5,632 bases of DNA from JACMRI01 sp043778625 (lineage in GTDB: Bacteria; Bacteroidota; Bacteroidia; UBA4408): assembly GCA_043778625.1 (NCBI GenBank), contig JAYWFU010000102.1, forward strand, positions 1 through 5,632. The letters are read 5' to 3'. Position numbers and translations under genes: made by a program. Position 1 is the stretch's first letter. Each line of letters begins with the position of its first letter. Below, in pieces: positions 1 through 5,632 of the stretch. The notes beneath the pieces were generated by a model that was not told where the DNA came from, did no database searches, and saw only the letters and a program-made list of their open reading frames with translations.

Positions 1-401
1 TGTTTGCACAAATTGATGATTATGATGTAATGACTTCTATCAAAACATGGTGTAATCACCCTGATTTTGTGTTAAGCTACCTTAGTAAGTGCATTGTTAA
101 CCGCACCTTATTTAAAATAGAATTGCGTAACGAACCGTTTAGTGAGGAGTATTTACAGCAAAAAAAAGATGCAGTTTTAGCTAAATACCCTACGCTAAAT
201 GGAAACGAAATTAACTATTTTGTATTTAGCAATGTGGTAGAAAACGAAATATATCGTAGTGATAAAGTACGCATAAACATTAGCTACAAAGACGGTAGCA
301 TAAGAGATGTAGCCGAAGCCAGCGATCAGTTGAACATAGCGGTGCTAAATAAAACGGTTAAAAAATATTTTATTTGTAGTGCTAATTTAGGTAAGCAATA
401 A
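1..401 (+). CDS. HD-domain phosphohydrolase (COG1078-like), C-terminal fragment
   Basis: This is the last 132 residues of a gene cut by the left window edge. The frame (first full codon at 3) is open to the edge and reads FAQIDDYDVM before the rest, so the ATG at 30 is almost certainly an internal methionine and not the start. The fragment resembles the C-terminal part of bacterial HD-superfamily phosphohydrolases of the COG1078/dNTPase-like group, as I remember them from Bacteroidota. The cues are the DDYDV...IKTW...HPDFVLSYLSK helical segment (residues 5-29), NRTLFKIELRNEPF (33-46) and the terminal block KDGSIRDVAEASDQLNIA (96-113) followed by KKYFIC. The metal-binding HD motif would lie upstream, outside the window, so catalysis cannot be judged here. 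Relatives hydrolyse nucleotides or other phosphoesters in the cytoplasm, but the substrate is unknown. The stop codon at 399-401 overlaps the 3' end of the convergent DUF354 gene by 15 nt. The family call is from memory of conserved blocks, with no search run. Confidence 0.8.
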   Translation, partial: FAQIDDYDVMTSIKTWCNHPDFVLSYLSKCIVNRTLFKIELRNEPFSEEYLQQKKDAVLAKYPTLNGNEINYFVFSNVVENEIYRSDKVRINISYKDGSIRDVAEASDQLNIAVLNKTVKKYFICSANLGKQ

Positions 402-1433
402 TTGTTGAATAAAATCAGCTGCATTTATTTTTTCACTCAATAATTTTTGTAACCGTTGGGTGTGTATTTGCTTTAGTTGCACGTTGTTTAAATCAGTTTT
501 AATATCCGTAAGCATATCGTCCCATCTATTGGTAGTAAAGCCTTTGGCGAGTTGGTACACGTTTTCTAATTCGGTTAAGTAGCTTAGTTTGCCCACAAAA
601 TCATTATACCTGTATGCAGGCACACCCAACACGGCCGCCTCAGCAGTCATGGTTTGGCTATCGCCAATGTACATAGTGGCATAGTACATTATGTGGTGCA
701 TGTGTATAGGTTGTATGTTTAATTGATAAGGTGTTAAAGCTTCGCTAGTAAGGCGTTCGGAGGTTATGTACACTTTACCGTACGGCAATAATAATTGCAC
801 TAGTTTTAAAGCTTTGGCATCGGTTATACCTGTTTTTCCCACATCGTGAAAAGCCCCCAAGCCACTAAATCGTAGTATAAAATAAGGTTGAGTAATATCA
901 ACATACTGCTTAGCAATAGTGCTATTAGCCGTAAATACTTGTGGGTGCAAGTAAGCTAACTCGTGGTACGAATTATAACTTATTTTTTTGTAATTGTACT
1001 TACCCACCGCACACACATTAGGCGCTACAACCCCAGTAGCCATTGGGTAAGCCACACGGCAAAAGTTTTTTACTACATCGTAATCGTCTTCGTTAAACAC
1101 ATACGATTTTATACCCAATAACTTACCCACCCAAGGTATTTCGGCCGATGTACCTGCCATAACAGTGGGTTTAAAACTACGGGCTATGCTTAGCATTTCT
1201 TTGGCTCTAAAGGCAATGCCTTTAATTATTCCCCACGCCGATTGGCTACGTTCATGTGGCATAATATTAATGTAAGGCACGCTTTCGTTGCGGAGTAATT
1301 CCTCTAGCACATCTTTCTTTTTAATTACAATTTGCAACGGTGTTTGGTTGCTTATGCAATGTTTTATTACCTGTTGAAATATGTAGTAATGCGCTGGATG
1401 CCCTAGGTAAATAAGTAAACGAGTGTGTGTCAT
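387..1433 (-). CDS. DUF354 family protein (GT-B / UDP-GlcNAc 2-epimerase-like fold)
   Basis: The protein is 348 aa when started at the ATG at 1433. An ATG six codons further upstream (1451) is in frame but would overlap the preceding gene. Starting at 1433 places the family-typical first strand, RLLIYLGHPAHYY (residues 5-17), right at the N-terminus and leaves a 4-nt gap, so I prefer it. DUF354 hallmarks in order are GHPAHYY (11-17), AGTSAEIPWVGKLLGIKSYVFNEDD (93-117), YHELAYLHPQVF (156-167, the 'ELAYLhP' block) and the C-terminal nucleotide-sugar-site-like GDSQTMTAEAAVLGVPA (257-273) followed by NDFVGKLSYLTELE. The family is predicted to adopt a two-Rossmann GT-B fold related to UDP-GlcNAc 2-epimerases and glycosyltransferases, so a role in surface sugar metabolism is plausible. 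No reaction is established. It is the second gene of a minus-strand pair, and its stop overlaps the convergent HD gene. No signal peptide is evident, so it is probably cytoplasmic. Confidence 0.85.
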   Translation of the reverse strand: MTHTRLLIYLGHPAHYYIFQQVIKHCISNQTPLQIVIKKKDVLEELLRNESVPYINIMPHERSQSAWGIIKGIAFRAKEMLSIARSFKPTVMAGTSAEIPWVGKLLGIKSYVFNEDDYDVVKNFCRVAYPMATGVVAPNVCAVGKYNYKKISYNSYHELAYLHPQVFTANSTIAKQYVDITQPYFILRFSGLGAFHDVGKTGITDAKALKLVQLLLPYGKVYITSERLTSEALTPYQLNIQPIHMHHIMYYATMYIGDSQTMTAEAAVLGVPAYRYNDFVGKLSYLTELENVYQLAKGFTTNRWDDMLTDIKTDLNNVQLKQIHTQRLQKLLSEKINAADFIQQLLLT

Positions 1434-1437
1434 TATA

Positions 1438-1863
1438 TTAATTAATTTCAATTGTATTTATTTTCCAACCATCAATATCGTTGGCTAACGGCAATGAGTA
1501 ATGTTTTTCGCCCTTATTTTTTACCTTAACAAGTATATTTGTTTCTGAAATAAGGTGATGATTTTCGCCAAAACATTTAAAATTTATTTCTCTATTTACA
1601 CTTCCGTTAAAATATAACGTTACCATCATAAAATCGGGTTTGTCATCGCTAGTATCGCTAGGACCTTCAGTTATTGCTTTTTCAATTCCCACTTTTTTTA
1701 ATTTTTCACTTATTGTGTTATCAATTGATTTTGGGCCATAATAAACTTGTTCAGAAGCTGGAGTTTTTTTATCCTGATTGGTTTCGTGTTCTGCCTCTTC
1801 ATTACAAAACTCTATTACGGTGGTAAATAAAAAAGAAATTAAAAAACGAAGCAGTGTAAACAT
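1438..1863 (-). CDS. hypothetical small exported or membrane-anchored protein
   Basis: This is a 141-aa protein I do not recognise. Residues 1-20 look like a signal peptide or signal anchor: MFTLLRFLISFLFTTVIEFC, with one arginine and then a hydrophobic stretch. Cys20 follows V-I-E-F, which is a poor lipobox, so I do not call it a lipoprotein. Residues 21-75 are polar and low in hydrophobics (for example NEEAEHETNQDKK), consistent with a linker or mature N-terminus. Residues 78-141 alternate hydrophobic and polar residues as in a beta-rich domain (VTLYFNGSV, NILVKVKN, GWKINTIEIN). The second cysteine is Cys97. The ATG at 1863 has an A/T-rich leader and no Shine-Dalgarno, as usual in Bacteroidota. 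Only 4 nt separate it from the DUF354 gene, so the two are probably co-transcribed. That adjacency suggests, but does not show, a cell-envelope context. Confidence 0.65.
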   Translation of the reverse strand: MFTLLRFLISFLFTTVIEFCNEEAEHETNQDKKTPASEQVYYGPKSIDNTISEKLKKVGIEKAITEGPSDTSDDKPDFMMVTLYFNGSVNREINFKCFGENHHLISETNILVKVKNKGEKHYSLPLANDIDGWKINTIEIN

Positions 1864-1901
1864 TTTTTGGTATTAAAAAATTTAAATAAACGAGCATTGT
1901 T

Positions 1902-1919
1902 TAGTAGATAGTTCTACTA
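1902..1919. repeat. small perfect inverted repeat (7-bp arms, 4-nt loop)
   Basis: TAGTAGA (1902-1908) and TCTACTA (1913-1919) are exact reverse complements around the loop TAGT. The element lies in the divergent intergenic region, 38 nt upstream of the 141-aa hypothetical gene. It could be a short RNA hairpin in that gene's leader or a palindromic operator. The arms are A/T-rich, with two G/C pairs each, so the stem is weak and could be chance. Confidence 0.4.
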
Positions 1920-1959
1920 TTAATTTAGTAATTGAATGTACTACACAAGAATACAAAAA

Positions 1960-2012
1960 AATGACAACCTTTAACTTAGTTTTATATGCTACTTAATGAC
2001 AAACCAATGACA
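1960..2012. repeat. three direct copies of AATGACA upstream of hemA
   Basis: The heptamer AATGACA occurs at 1960-1966, 1995-2001 and 2006-2012. The last two starts are 11 nt apart, about one helical turn. The first is 35 nt before the second. All three are in the same orientation, in the 197-nt divergent intergenic region, 49-101 nt before the hemA start. A regulator-binding array is one reading, and chance in AT-rich DNA is another. I do not recognise it as the site of a known regulator. Confidence 0.3.
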
Positions 2013-2045
2013 CTTCGCACTTACATTATTGCCACCTTTAAACTA

Positions 2046-2075
2046 CAAAAATAAACAGCCTTGGAACGTTTCAAA
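2046..2075 (-). promoter_or_regulatory. candidate Bacteroidota-type promoter for the minus-strand pair
   Basis: On the minus strand the sequence gives TTTG (2075-2072), an 18-nt spacer, then TATTTTTG (2053-2046). This matches the Bacteroidota consensus of TTTG or TTG at about -33 and TAnnTTTG at about -7. Transcription would begin near 2039 and run toward the 141-aa hypothetical gene, leaving an untranslated leader of about 175 nt. The -33 element lies inside the first codons of hemA, so the two genes would share DNA at their 5' ends. It is a consensus match only. I found no comparably good plus-strand promoter for hemA. Confidence 0.4.
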
Positions 2076-3290
2076 GTAATAGCATTTACACATAAGCAGC
2101 TAGACATAGCTGATATTGGTAAGTTACACCTTGCCGATGATGTGTATGCACAACAATTGCACCAACTCAAGCAACATTTTCAGTTAGAGGAGCTTATGTT
2201 TTTGTCTACTTGCAATAGAGTTGAATTTTTATTGGTACACAAACCTAATACGCCGCACGTATCGCCTAGCGAGTTATTGATGATACTTGCTCCGCAAATT
2301 AATAGCACATTGCTTACACACCTTTCGTACAGTGCAATACAGTACGAAAACGAAGTGGCCGTAAAACATATATTTAAAGTTGCATCAAGCATTGATTCGT
2401 TAGTTATTGGCGAGCGCGAAATAATAACTCAAGTACGCGAAGCCTACGAACGCAGTGTTAGCAATGGTTTGTGTGGCGATTTAATCCGTATTATAATAAA
2501 GCAAACTATTAACTGTGCTAAGCAAGTGTATACAGAAACTAATATTGCCCGCAACCCAGTGTCGGTGGTGTCGTTGGCGTTTCATCAATTAAAAGAAATT
2601 GGGGTTGATGCTAATTCTCGCGTGCTAGTGGTAGGTGCAGGTGTTACTAATAGCAATATGGTACGTTTTATGAAAAAATTTGGCGTAAAAGATTTTCATA
2701 TTTTTAATAGAACATTAGCCAACGCACAAAAATTAGCCAACGAAGTTAAGGGCACAGCTTACTCACTTACTGAGTTAGCCAGCTTTAACAAAGGTTTTGA
2801 TGTACTAATTACCTGCACTGGCGCTACCGAAACTATTATTACCAAACCATTGTATGCCAATTTATTAGGCAATAGTACCGCTCGTAAAACAGTAGTAGAT
2901 TTGGCTGTACCCAACGATTTTGATACAGAAATAATTACCTCGTACAAAGTAAATTTAATTGAGGTAAAAAGCCTACAACAAGTAGCGCAAGAAAATATTG
3001 CAAAACGTGAAAAAGAATTATCGAGTTGCAAAAAAATAGTGCACGATAACCTACGCATATTTGAACAAGTGTACAAAACACGTAAGGTGGAAGTGGCCAT
3101 GAGCCAAGTGCCACGCAAGGTTAAAGAAATACGTGACAATGCAGTAAACTCAGTATTTGCTAAAGATTTGGAACAGCTAGACGAACAATCGCGCGAGGTA
3201 TTAAGCCGTATTATTGATTTTATGGAAAAAAAATATGTGAGCGTACCCATGATTATGGCTAAGGAAATATTGCTCGAAGAAATTAATTAA
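2061..3290 (+). CDS. hemA: glutamyl-tRNA reductase
   Basis: HemA performs the first committed step of C5-pathway tetrapyrrole synthesis: NADPH-dependent reduction of glutamyl-tRNA(Glu) to glutamate-1-semialdehyde, in the cytoplasm. At 409 aa it is of normal length. The catalytic domain spans about residues 1-155, with FKVIAFTHKQ at the start, the nucleophilic Cys51 in LSTCNRVEF (48-56) and the conserved IDSLVIGEREIITQVREA (111-128). The NADPH-binding Rossmann domain follows, with RVLVVGAGVTNSNM (187-200), FNRT (215-218), TCTGAT (251-256) and VVDLAVPNDFD (278-288). The helical dimerisation domain is about 305-409. The start is TTG at 2061. An in-frame TAA at 2052-2054 leaves only two codons before it, and the first in-frame ATG lies in the catalytic block, so TTG is effectively forced. 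A 23-nt gap to the hemC-hemD fusion indicates co-transcription. Confidence 0.97.
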   Translation: MERFKVIAFTHKQLDIADIGKLHLADDVYAQQLHQLKQHFQLEELMFLSTCNRVEFLLVHKPNTPHVSPSELLMILAPQINSTLLTHLSYSAIQYENEVAVKHIFKVASSIDSLVIGEREIITQVREAYERSVSNGLCGDLIRIIIKQTINCAKQVYTETNIARNPVSVVSLAFHQLKEIGVDANSRVLVVGAGVTNSNMVRFMKKFGVKDFHIFNRTLANAQKLANEVKGTAYSLTELASFNKGFDVLITCTGATETIITKPLYANLLGNSTARKTVVDLAVPNDFDTEIITSYKVNLIEVKSLQQVAQENIAKREKELSSCKKIVHDNLRIFEQVYKTRKVEVAMSQVPRKVKEIRDNAVNSVFAKDLEQLDEQSREVLSRIIDFMEKKYVSVPMIMAKEILLEEIN

Positions 3291-3313
3291 CTATACCCCA
3301 TTTTATTTTTAGT

Positions 3314-4870
3314 ATGAAAATAATCATAGGCACACGAGGCTCGCAATTAGCATTGTGGCAAGCACATTTTATAAAAGACGAATTGCAAAAGTTAGGTAAT
3401 ACCGTTGAACTAAAAATAATATCAACCGCAGGCGACCGCAGCCAACAGTGGAATACCAGCTTTGAAAAACTAGAGGGAAAAGGTTTTTTTACCAAAGAAC
3501 TGGAGGAAGCATTGCTTAGCAAAGAAATTGATTTAGCAGTACACTCCCACAAAGATTTACCCACCACACACCCCGAAGGGCTAATGATAGCGGCTGTTAC
3601 CGAGCGCCACGACCCTAGCGAACTATTGTTAGTACGTAACGAAAGTTATGTACACAATGCGCCATTGCACGTAAAACCTAAGGCAGTAATAGGCACCTCA
3701 TCGGCACGGCGCAAAACACAAGTACGCACACTACGCAACGACGTAGAATTAAAAGACCTACGTGGCAACGTACCTACCCGTATTGATAAATTACGCCAAG
3801 GGCAATACGATGCTATACTGCTTGCGGCGGCTGGCGTAGAGCGTTTAAAATTAGATTTAAGCGATTTAAAATATATTAAACTTAACCCAACACAGTTTGT
3901 ACCTGCACCTGCGCAAGGCGCACTAGCATTGCAAATACGTAAGGACGACCTCGATTTATTTGATGCCTTACAACCCCTACACCACGAGGCTACTCACAAA
4001 ACTATTGGGTTAGAACGTTTTGTACTTAATCAGTTAGATGGTGGCTGCCAGCTACCTTTAGGTGTGTATTGTACTCACACTAATAACGAGTATCAAACCT
4101 ACGTAGCCCATGGGTATAACCCTAACGGTGCGGCGTTGCATTACCAGTATAACGGTGCTACAATTAATACCCAACATATTTTAAATTTATTGCGTTTAAA
4201 TAATAACAAATCAAAAACAGTATTTATTAGCCGTAATCAAAAACAAAACGATGTGCTATGTAATGCACTACTTAGCAATAATTACAACCTTACTACGCAA
4301 GCATTAATAACCACACAAACTATTACTGCACCTAATATACCTAGTACGAGCTGGATATTTTTTAGCAGTAAAAATGCTGTAACGCATTATATGCAACAAG
4401 TTAAAACAATAGCGCCTAACATTAAGTTAGCAACACTAGGTGAAGCCACAGCACAAGAGTTATTTAATTATACTCAACATATTAATTTTATAGGGCAGGG
4501 TAACGATGTAGCGCAAATAGGCACAGCATTTTTTAGCCAAATAAATGTAACTGATACAGTACTTTTTCCGCAGGCTAAAGCAGGTAATAAAACCATACAA
4601 CAAAAGGCAACTAATGCTAACCAAGTAATGGATTGTGTAGTGTACGAAACCATTGCAGCGCCTATCATTATTGCTCCGCACGAAGTGTACGTGTTTACAA
4701 GCCCAAGTAATGTTACCTCGTTTGTAGTTAATAATGTAATAGATGCCACTAAGCATTACATTGCTATAGGCGAAAGTACCGCCACAGCATTGCTAAGCGC
4801 AGGAGCAACACACGTTACCTTACCACGCAACTTTACTGATGTAGCTATACTCGAACAAATTGTGAGTTAA
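3314..4870 (+). CDS. hemCD: hydroxymethylbilane synthase / uroporphyrinogen-III synthase fusion
   Basis: One 518-aa protein carries two consecutive heme-pathway enzymes. Residues 1 to about 290 are HemC, which joins four porphobilinogens into hydroxymethylbilane. Visible are GTRGSQLALWQA (6-17), GKGFFTKELE (55-64), HSHKDLP (77-83) with the catalytic aspartate at Asp81, GTSSARRKTQ (127-136), DLRGNVPTR (148-156), PAPAQGALALQ (197-207) and DGGCQLPLG (242-250). Cys245 there is the dipyrromethane cofactor attachment site. Residues about 300-518 are HemD, which closes the chain to uroporphyrinogen III. Visible are TVFISR (302-307), WIFFSSKNAV (347-356), LFPQAKAGN (417-425), VVYET (442-446), VFTSPSNV (460-467) and AIGESTATAL (484-493). 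HemC domain 3 is compact and the linker short, about 10 residues. The ATG at 3314 puts the canonical HemC N-terminus first. No internal stop or frameshift is seen. HemD sequences diverge greatly, so that half rests on motif order as well as position. Confidence 0.95.
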   Translation: MKIIIGTRGSQLALWQAHFIKDELQKLGNTVELKIISTAGDRSQQWNTSFEKLEGKGFFTKELEEALLSKEIDLAVHSHKDLPTTHPEGLMIAAVTERHDPSELLLVRNESYVHNAPLHVKPKAVIGTSSARRKTQVRTLRNDVELKDLRGNVPTRIDKLRQGQYDAILLAAAGVERLKLDLSDLKYIKLNPTQFVPAPAQGALALQIRKDDLDLFDALQPLHHEATHKTIGLERFVLNQLDGGCQLPLGVYCTHTNNEYQTYVAHGYNPNGAALHYQYNGATINTQHILNLLRLNNNKSKTVFISRNQKQNDVLCNALLSNNYNLTTQALITTQTITAPNIPSTSWIFFSSKNAVTHYMQQVKTIAPNIKLATLGEATAQELFNYTQHINFIGQGNDVAQIGTAFFSQINVTDTVLFPQAKAGNKTIQQKATNANQVMDCVVYETIAAPIIIAPHEVYVFTSPSNVTSFVVNNVIDATKHYIAIGESTATALLSAGATHVTLPRNFTDVAILEQIVS

Positions 4871-4881
4871 ATTGGTATAGC

Positions 4882-4922
4882 GGACATTTTCGGATTAAAA
4901 AACACCTCTTCCGCAAATGTTC
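4882..4922 (+). terminator. imperfect hairpin just after hemCD, possible terminator
   Basis: Arms 4882-4893 (GGACATTTTCGG) and 4911-4922 (CCGCAAATGTTC) form a 12-position stem with one mismatch (4890/4914) and one G-U pair (4883/4921), around a 17-nt A-rich loop. It begins 12 nt after the hemCD stop, in the convergent junction. The sequence after the stem (ACTACGTTTAG) lacks a clear U-tract, so this is not a canonical intrinsic terminator. It may instead be an mRNA 3'-end stabilising structure or part of a dispersed repeat. Confidence 0.4.
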
Positions 4923-4931
4923 ACTACGTTT

Positions 4932-4989
4932 AGTACTTGTAGGTAATACTTACCTCCTAAATTATTGTTTCCAGTAGCTTACAAGTACT
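4932..4989. repeat. 10-bp perfect inverted repeat enclosing a nested hairpin
   Basis: AGTACTTGTA (4932-4941) and TACAAGTACT (4980-4989) are exact reverse complements, 38 nt apart. Between them GGTAA (4942-4946) and TTACC (4950-4954) form a second small hairpin with a 3-nt loop. The right arm lies within the last codons of the convergent minus-strand gene, whose stop is at 4964-4962. The placement between two convergent genes fits a two-way transcription barrier, but no U-tract follows on either strand that I can defend. Confidence 0.45.
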
Positions 4990-5632
4990 GGGCTAAAAGT
5001 TTCCCATTTGCAACACTCAATAGGGTATAGCGTAAATTTTTCGCCCAAGGTTTGGTTGCATACTATTTCTACAACTAATGTGTTTTCGCTTCCCCATTGA
5101 TATTCTAAAAAAAATAATTCGTTGGGGTAAGCCTTTTGTAGTTCATTGGCCAACTCTGTTAACGAGGCATTAATAGCTTTGTTTTCAAATTGTTTTTTTT
5201 GTTTTTTGGCTGGAGTGTATGCAATTACTACCGAGCCTTCAAACTTTTTCCACAACGGCTCTTCAATAGTTAATAGGTTAGTGTCTAGTACTAATTTAGC
5301 TAATTTTAGGCGTGCCTCTTCTATTGAGTTGTATTTGTATTCGCGCCTAAATGCTTTTTTTAATTTACCATTAAATGCCAGCAAAGTACTGTCGTTAAAG
5401 GTAAATGCTTCTTCGCCTAGTTTTTTTTCAAACAATGCGCTTTCATCTTTAAACGAATTAAAAAACACTAGCTGTCCACAATTTACCGAGTAGTCTTTTA
5501 GGGTAAGTTTATTTTTACACACCTTTACTGAGTAGTGAGTTTTACAGGTAGTATCTTGCACAAATGTTTTAGGATAAAAACGCCAAGCTTTTTTTAATTG
5601 CTCTAACGTAGCTTTATCATCAATGTAATTTT
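4962..5632 (-). CDS. uncharacterised protein, C-terminal 222 residues (5' end outside window)
   Basis: The minus-strand frame is open to the right window edge. A GTG at 5561 could be read as a start, but 23 further in-frame sense codons precede it (NYIDDKATLEQLKKAWRFYP...), so the gene is probably longer and cut by the window. I do not recognise the family. The fragment is lysine-rich, with a charged helical-looking stretch (EEARLKLAKLVLDTNLL, about 104-120), a KKQKK cluster (142-146) and a strand-like aromatic C-terminus (ELFFLEYQWGSENTLVVEIV, about 171-190). It has six cysteines, at fragment positions 29, 38, 51, 191, 206 and 207. The first three are spaced C-x8-C-x12-C, which might be structural or metal-binding, but no known motif matches. 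No transmembrane segment is seen. It converges on hemCD with a 91-nt gap, and no functional link to heme synthesis is evident. Confidence 0.7.
   Translation of the reverse strand, partial: NYIDDKATLEQLKKAWRFYPKTFVQDTTCKTHYSVKVCKNKLTLKDYSVNCGQLVFFNSFKDESALFEKKLGEEAFTFNDSTLLAFNGKLKKAFRREYKYNSIEEARLKLAKLVLDTNLLTIEEPLWKKFEGSVVIAYTPAKKQKKQFENKAINASLTELANELQKAYPNELFFLEYQWGSENTLVVEIVCNQTLGEKFTLYPIECCKWETFSPVLVSYWKQ

Noticed and set aside
409..427. CAGCTG-centred near-palindrome close to the convergent overlap, as a terminator
   Set aside because: It is inside the DUF354 coding region, the symmetry breaks after a few bases, and there is no loop or U-tract.
1434..1451. Upstream ATG at 1451 as the DUF354 start
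   Set aside because: It would add six residues before the conserved first beta strand and overlap the upstream gene, whereas ATG 1433 fits the family N-terminus.
1977..1984. TAGTTTTA as a plus-strand -7 box for hemA
   Set aside because: It deviates from TAnnTTTG at the last base, and no TTG or TTTG lies at the required distance upstream.
2180..2392. 70-aa minus-strand open frame inside hemA
   Set aside because: It lies wholly within a confidently identified gene on the other strand, with no recognisable protein features.
3223..3232. A8 run in hemA and other homopolymer runs as programmed slippage sites
   Set aside because: The reading frames run through them intact with the expected family sequence on both sides. 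Such runs are normal in AT-rich DNA.
2759..3250. 163-aa minus-strand open frame inside hemA
   Set aside because: Antisense shadow of the HemA NADPH and dimerisation domains. It is Ser/Thr/Leu-rich, as expected from reading AT-rich coding DNA backwards.
3283..3567. 94-aa minus-strand open frame over the hemC start
   Set aside because: Antisense to conserved HemC motifs, with no domain or neighbour support.
4460..4756. Two overlapping minus-strand frames (98 and 91 aa) inside the HemD half
   Set aside because: Both are antisense to the HemD domain and overlap each other in different frames. The hydrophobic stretches arise from complementary codons and are not evidence of a membrane protein.
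5146..5493. 115-aa plus-strand open frame opposite the right-hand gene
   Set aside because: The minus-strand frame is longer, continues to the window edge and has more protein-like composition. The plus-strand frame is Ser/Asn/Leu-rich shadow sequence.

Overview
The window reads as a piece of an AT-rich chromosome of a member of the Bacteroidota (Bacteroidetes). Four things suggest this. The start sites have A/T-rich leaders and no Shine-Dalgarno motif. One promoter candidate has the TTTG / TAnnTTTG form typical of the phylum. The HD-phosphohydrolase tail and the DUF354 protein resemble Bacteroidota versions. A glutamyl-tRNA reductase gene sits directly upstream of an HMBS-type heme gene. The genus cannot be read from this window.

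Layout, left to right. (1) Positions 1-401, + strand: the C-terminal end of a COG1078-type HD-domain phosphohydrolase, cut by the left edge. (2) Positions 387-1863, - strand: a two-gene unit. A 141-aa hypothetical protein with a hydrophobic N-terminus comes first. A DUF354 (GT-B-like) protein follows after only 4 nt, and its 3' end overlaps the HD gene convergently by 15 nt. (3) Positions 1864-2060: a 197-nt divergent intergenic region. It holds a small perfect hairpin, three copies of an AATGACA heptamer, and part of a minus-strand promoter candidate that extends into the hemA start. (4) Positions 2061-4870, + strand: hemA (TTG start) followed after 23 nt by a hemC-hemD fusion. (5) Positions 4871-4961: a convergent junction with two inverted repeats. 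(6) Positions 4962-5632, - strand: the C-terminal 222 residues of an unrecognised protein that runs off the right edge.

The functional core is the C5 tetrapyrrole pathway. HemA reduces glutamyl-tRNA to glutamate-1-semialdehyde. The HemC half of the fusion polymerises porphobilinogen to hydroxymethylbilane, and the HemD half closes it to uroporphyrinogen III. HemL and HemB, which act between these steps, are not here and must be encoded elsewhere. hemE is not next to the fusion either, because the following gene is convergent and unrelated.

I found no defence system, mobile element, CRISPR array, tRNA or rRNA. The most notable items are the HemC-HemD fusion, the forced TTG start of hemA, the putative promoter overlapping that start on the opposite strand, and the paired inverted repeats after hemCD. 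Nothing here supports a claim of a new biological system.
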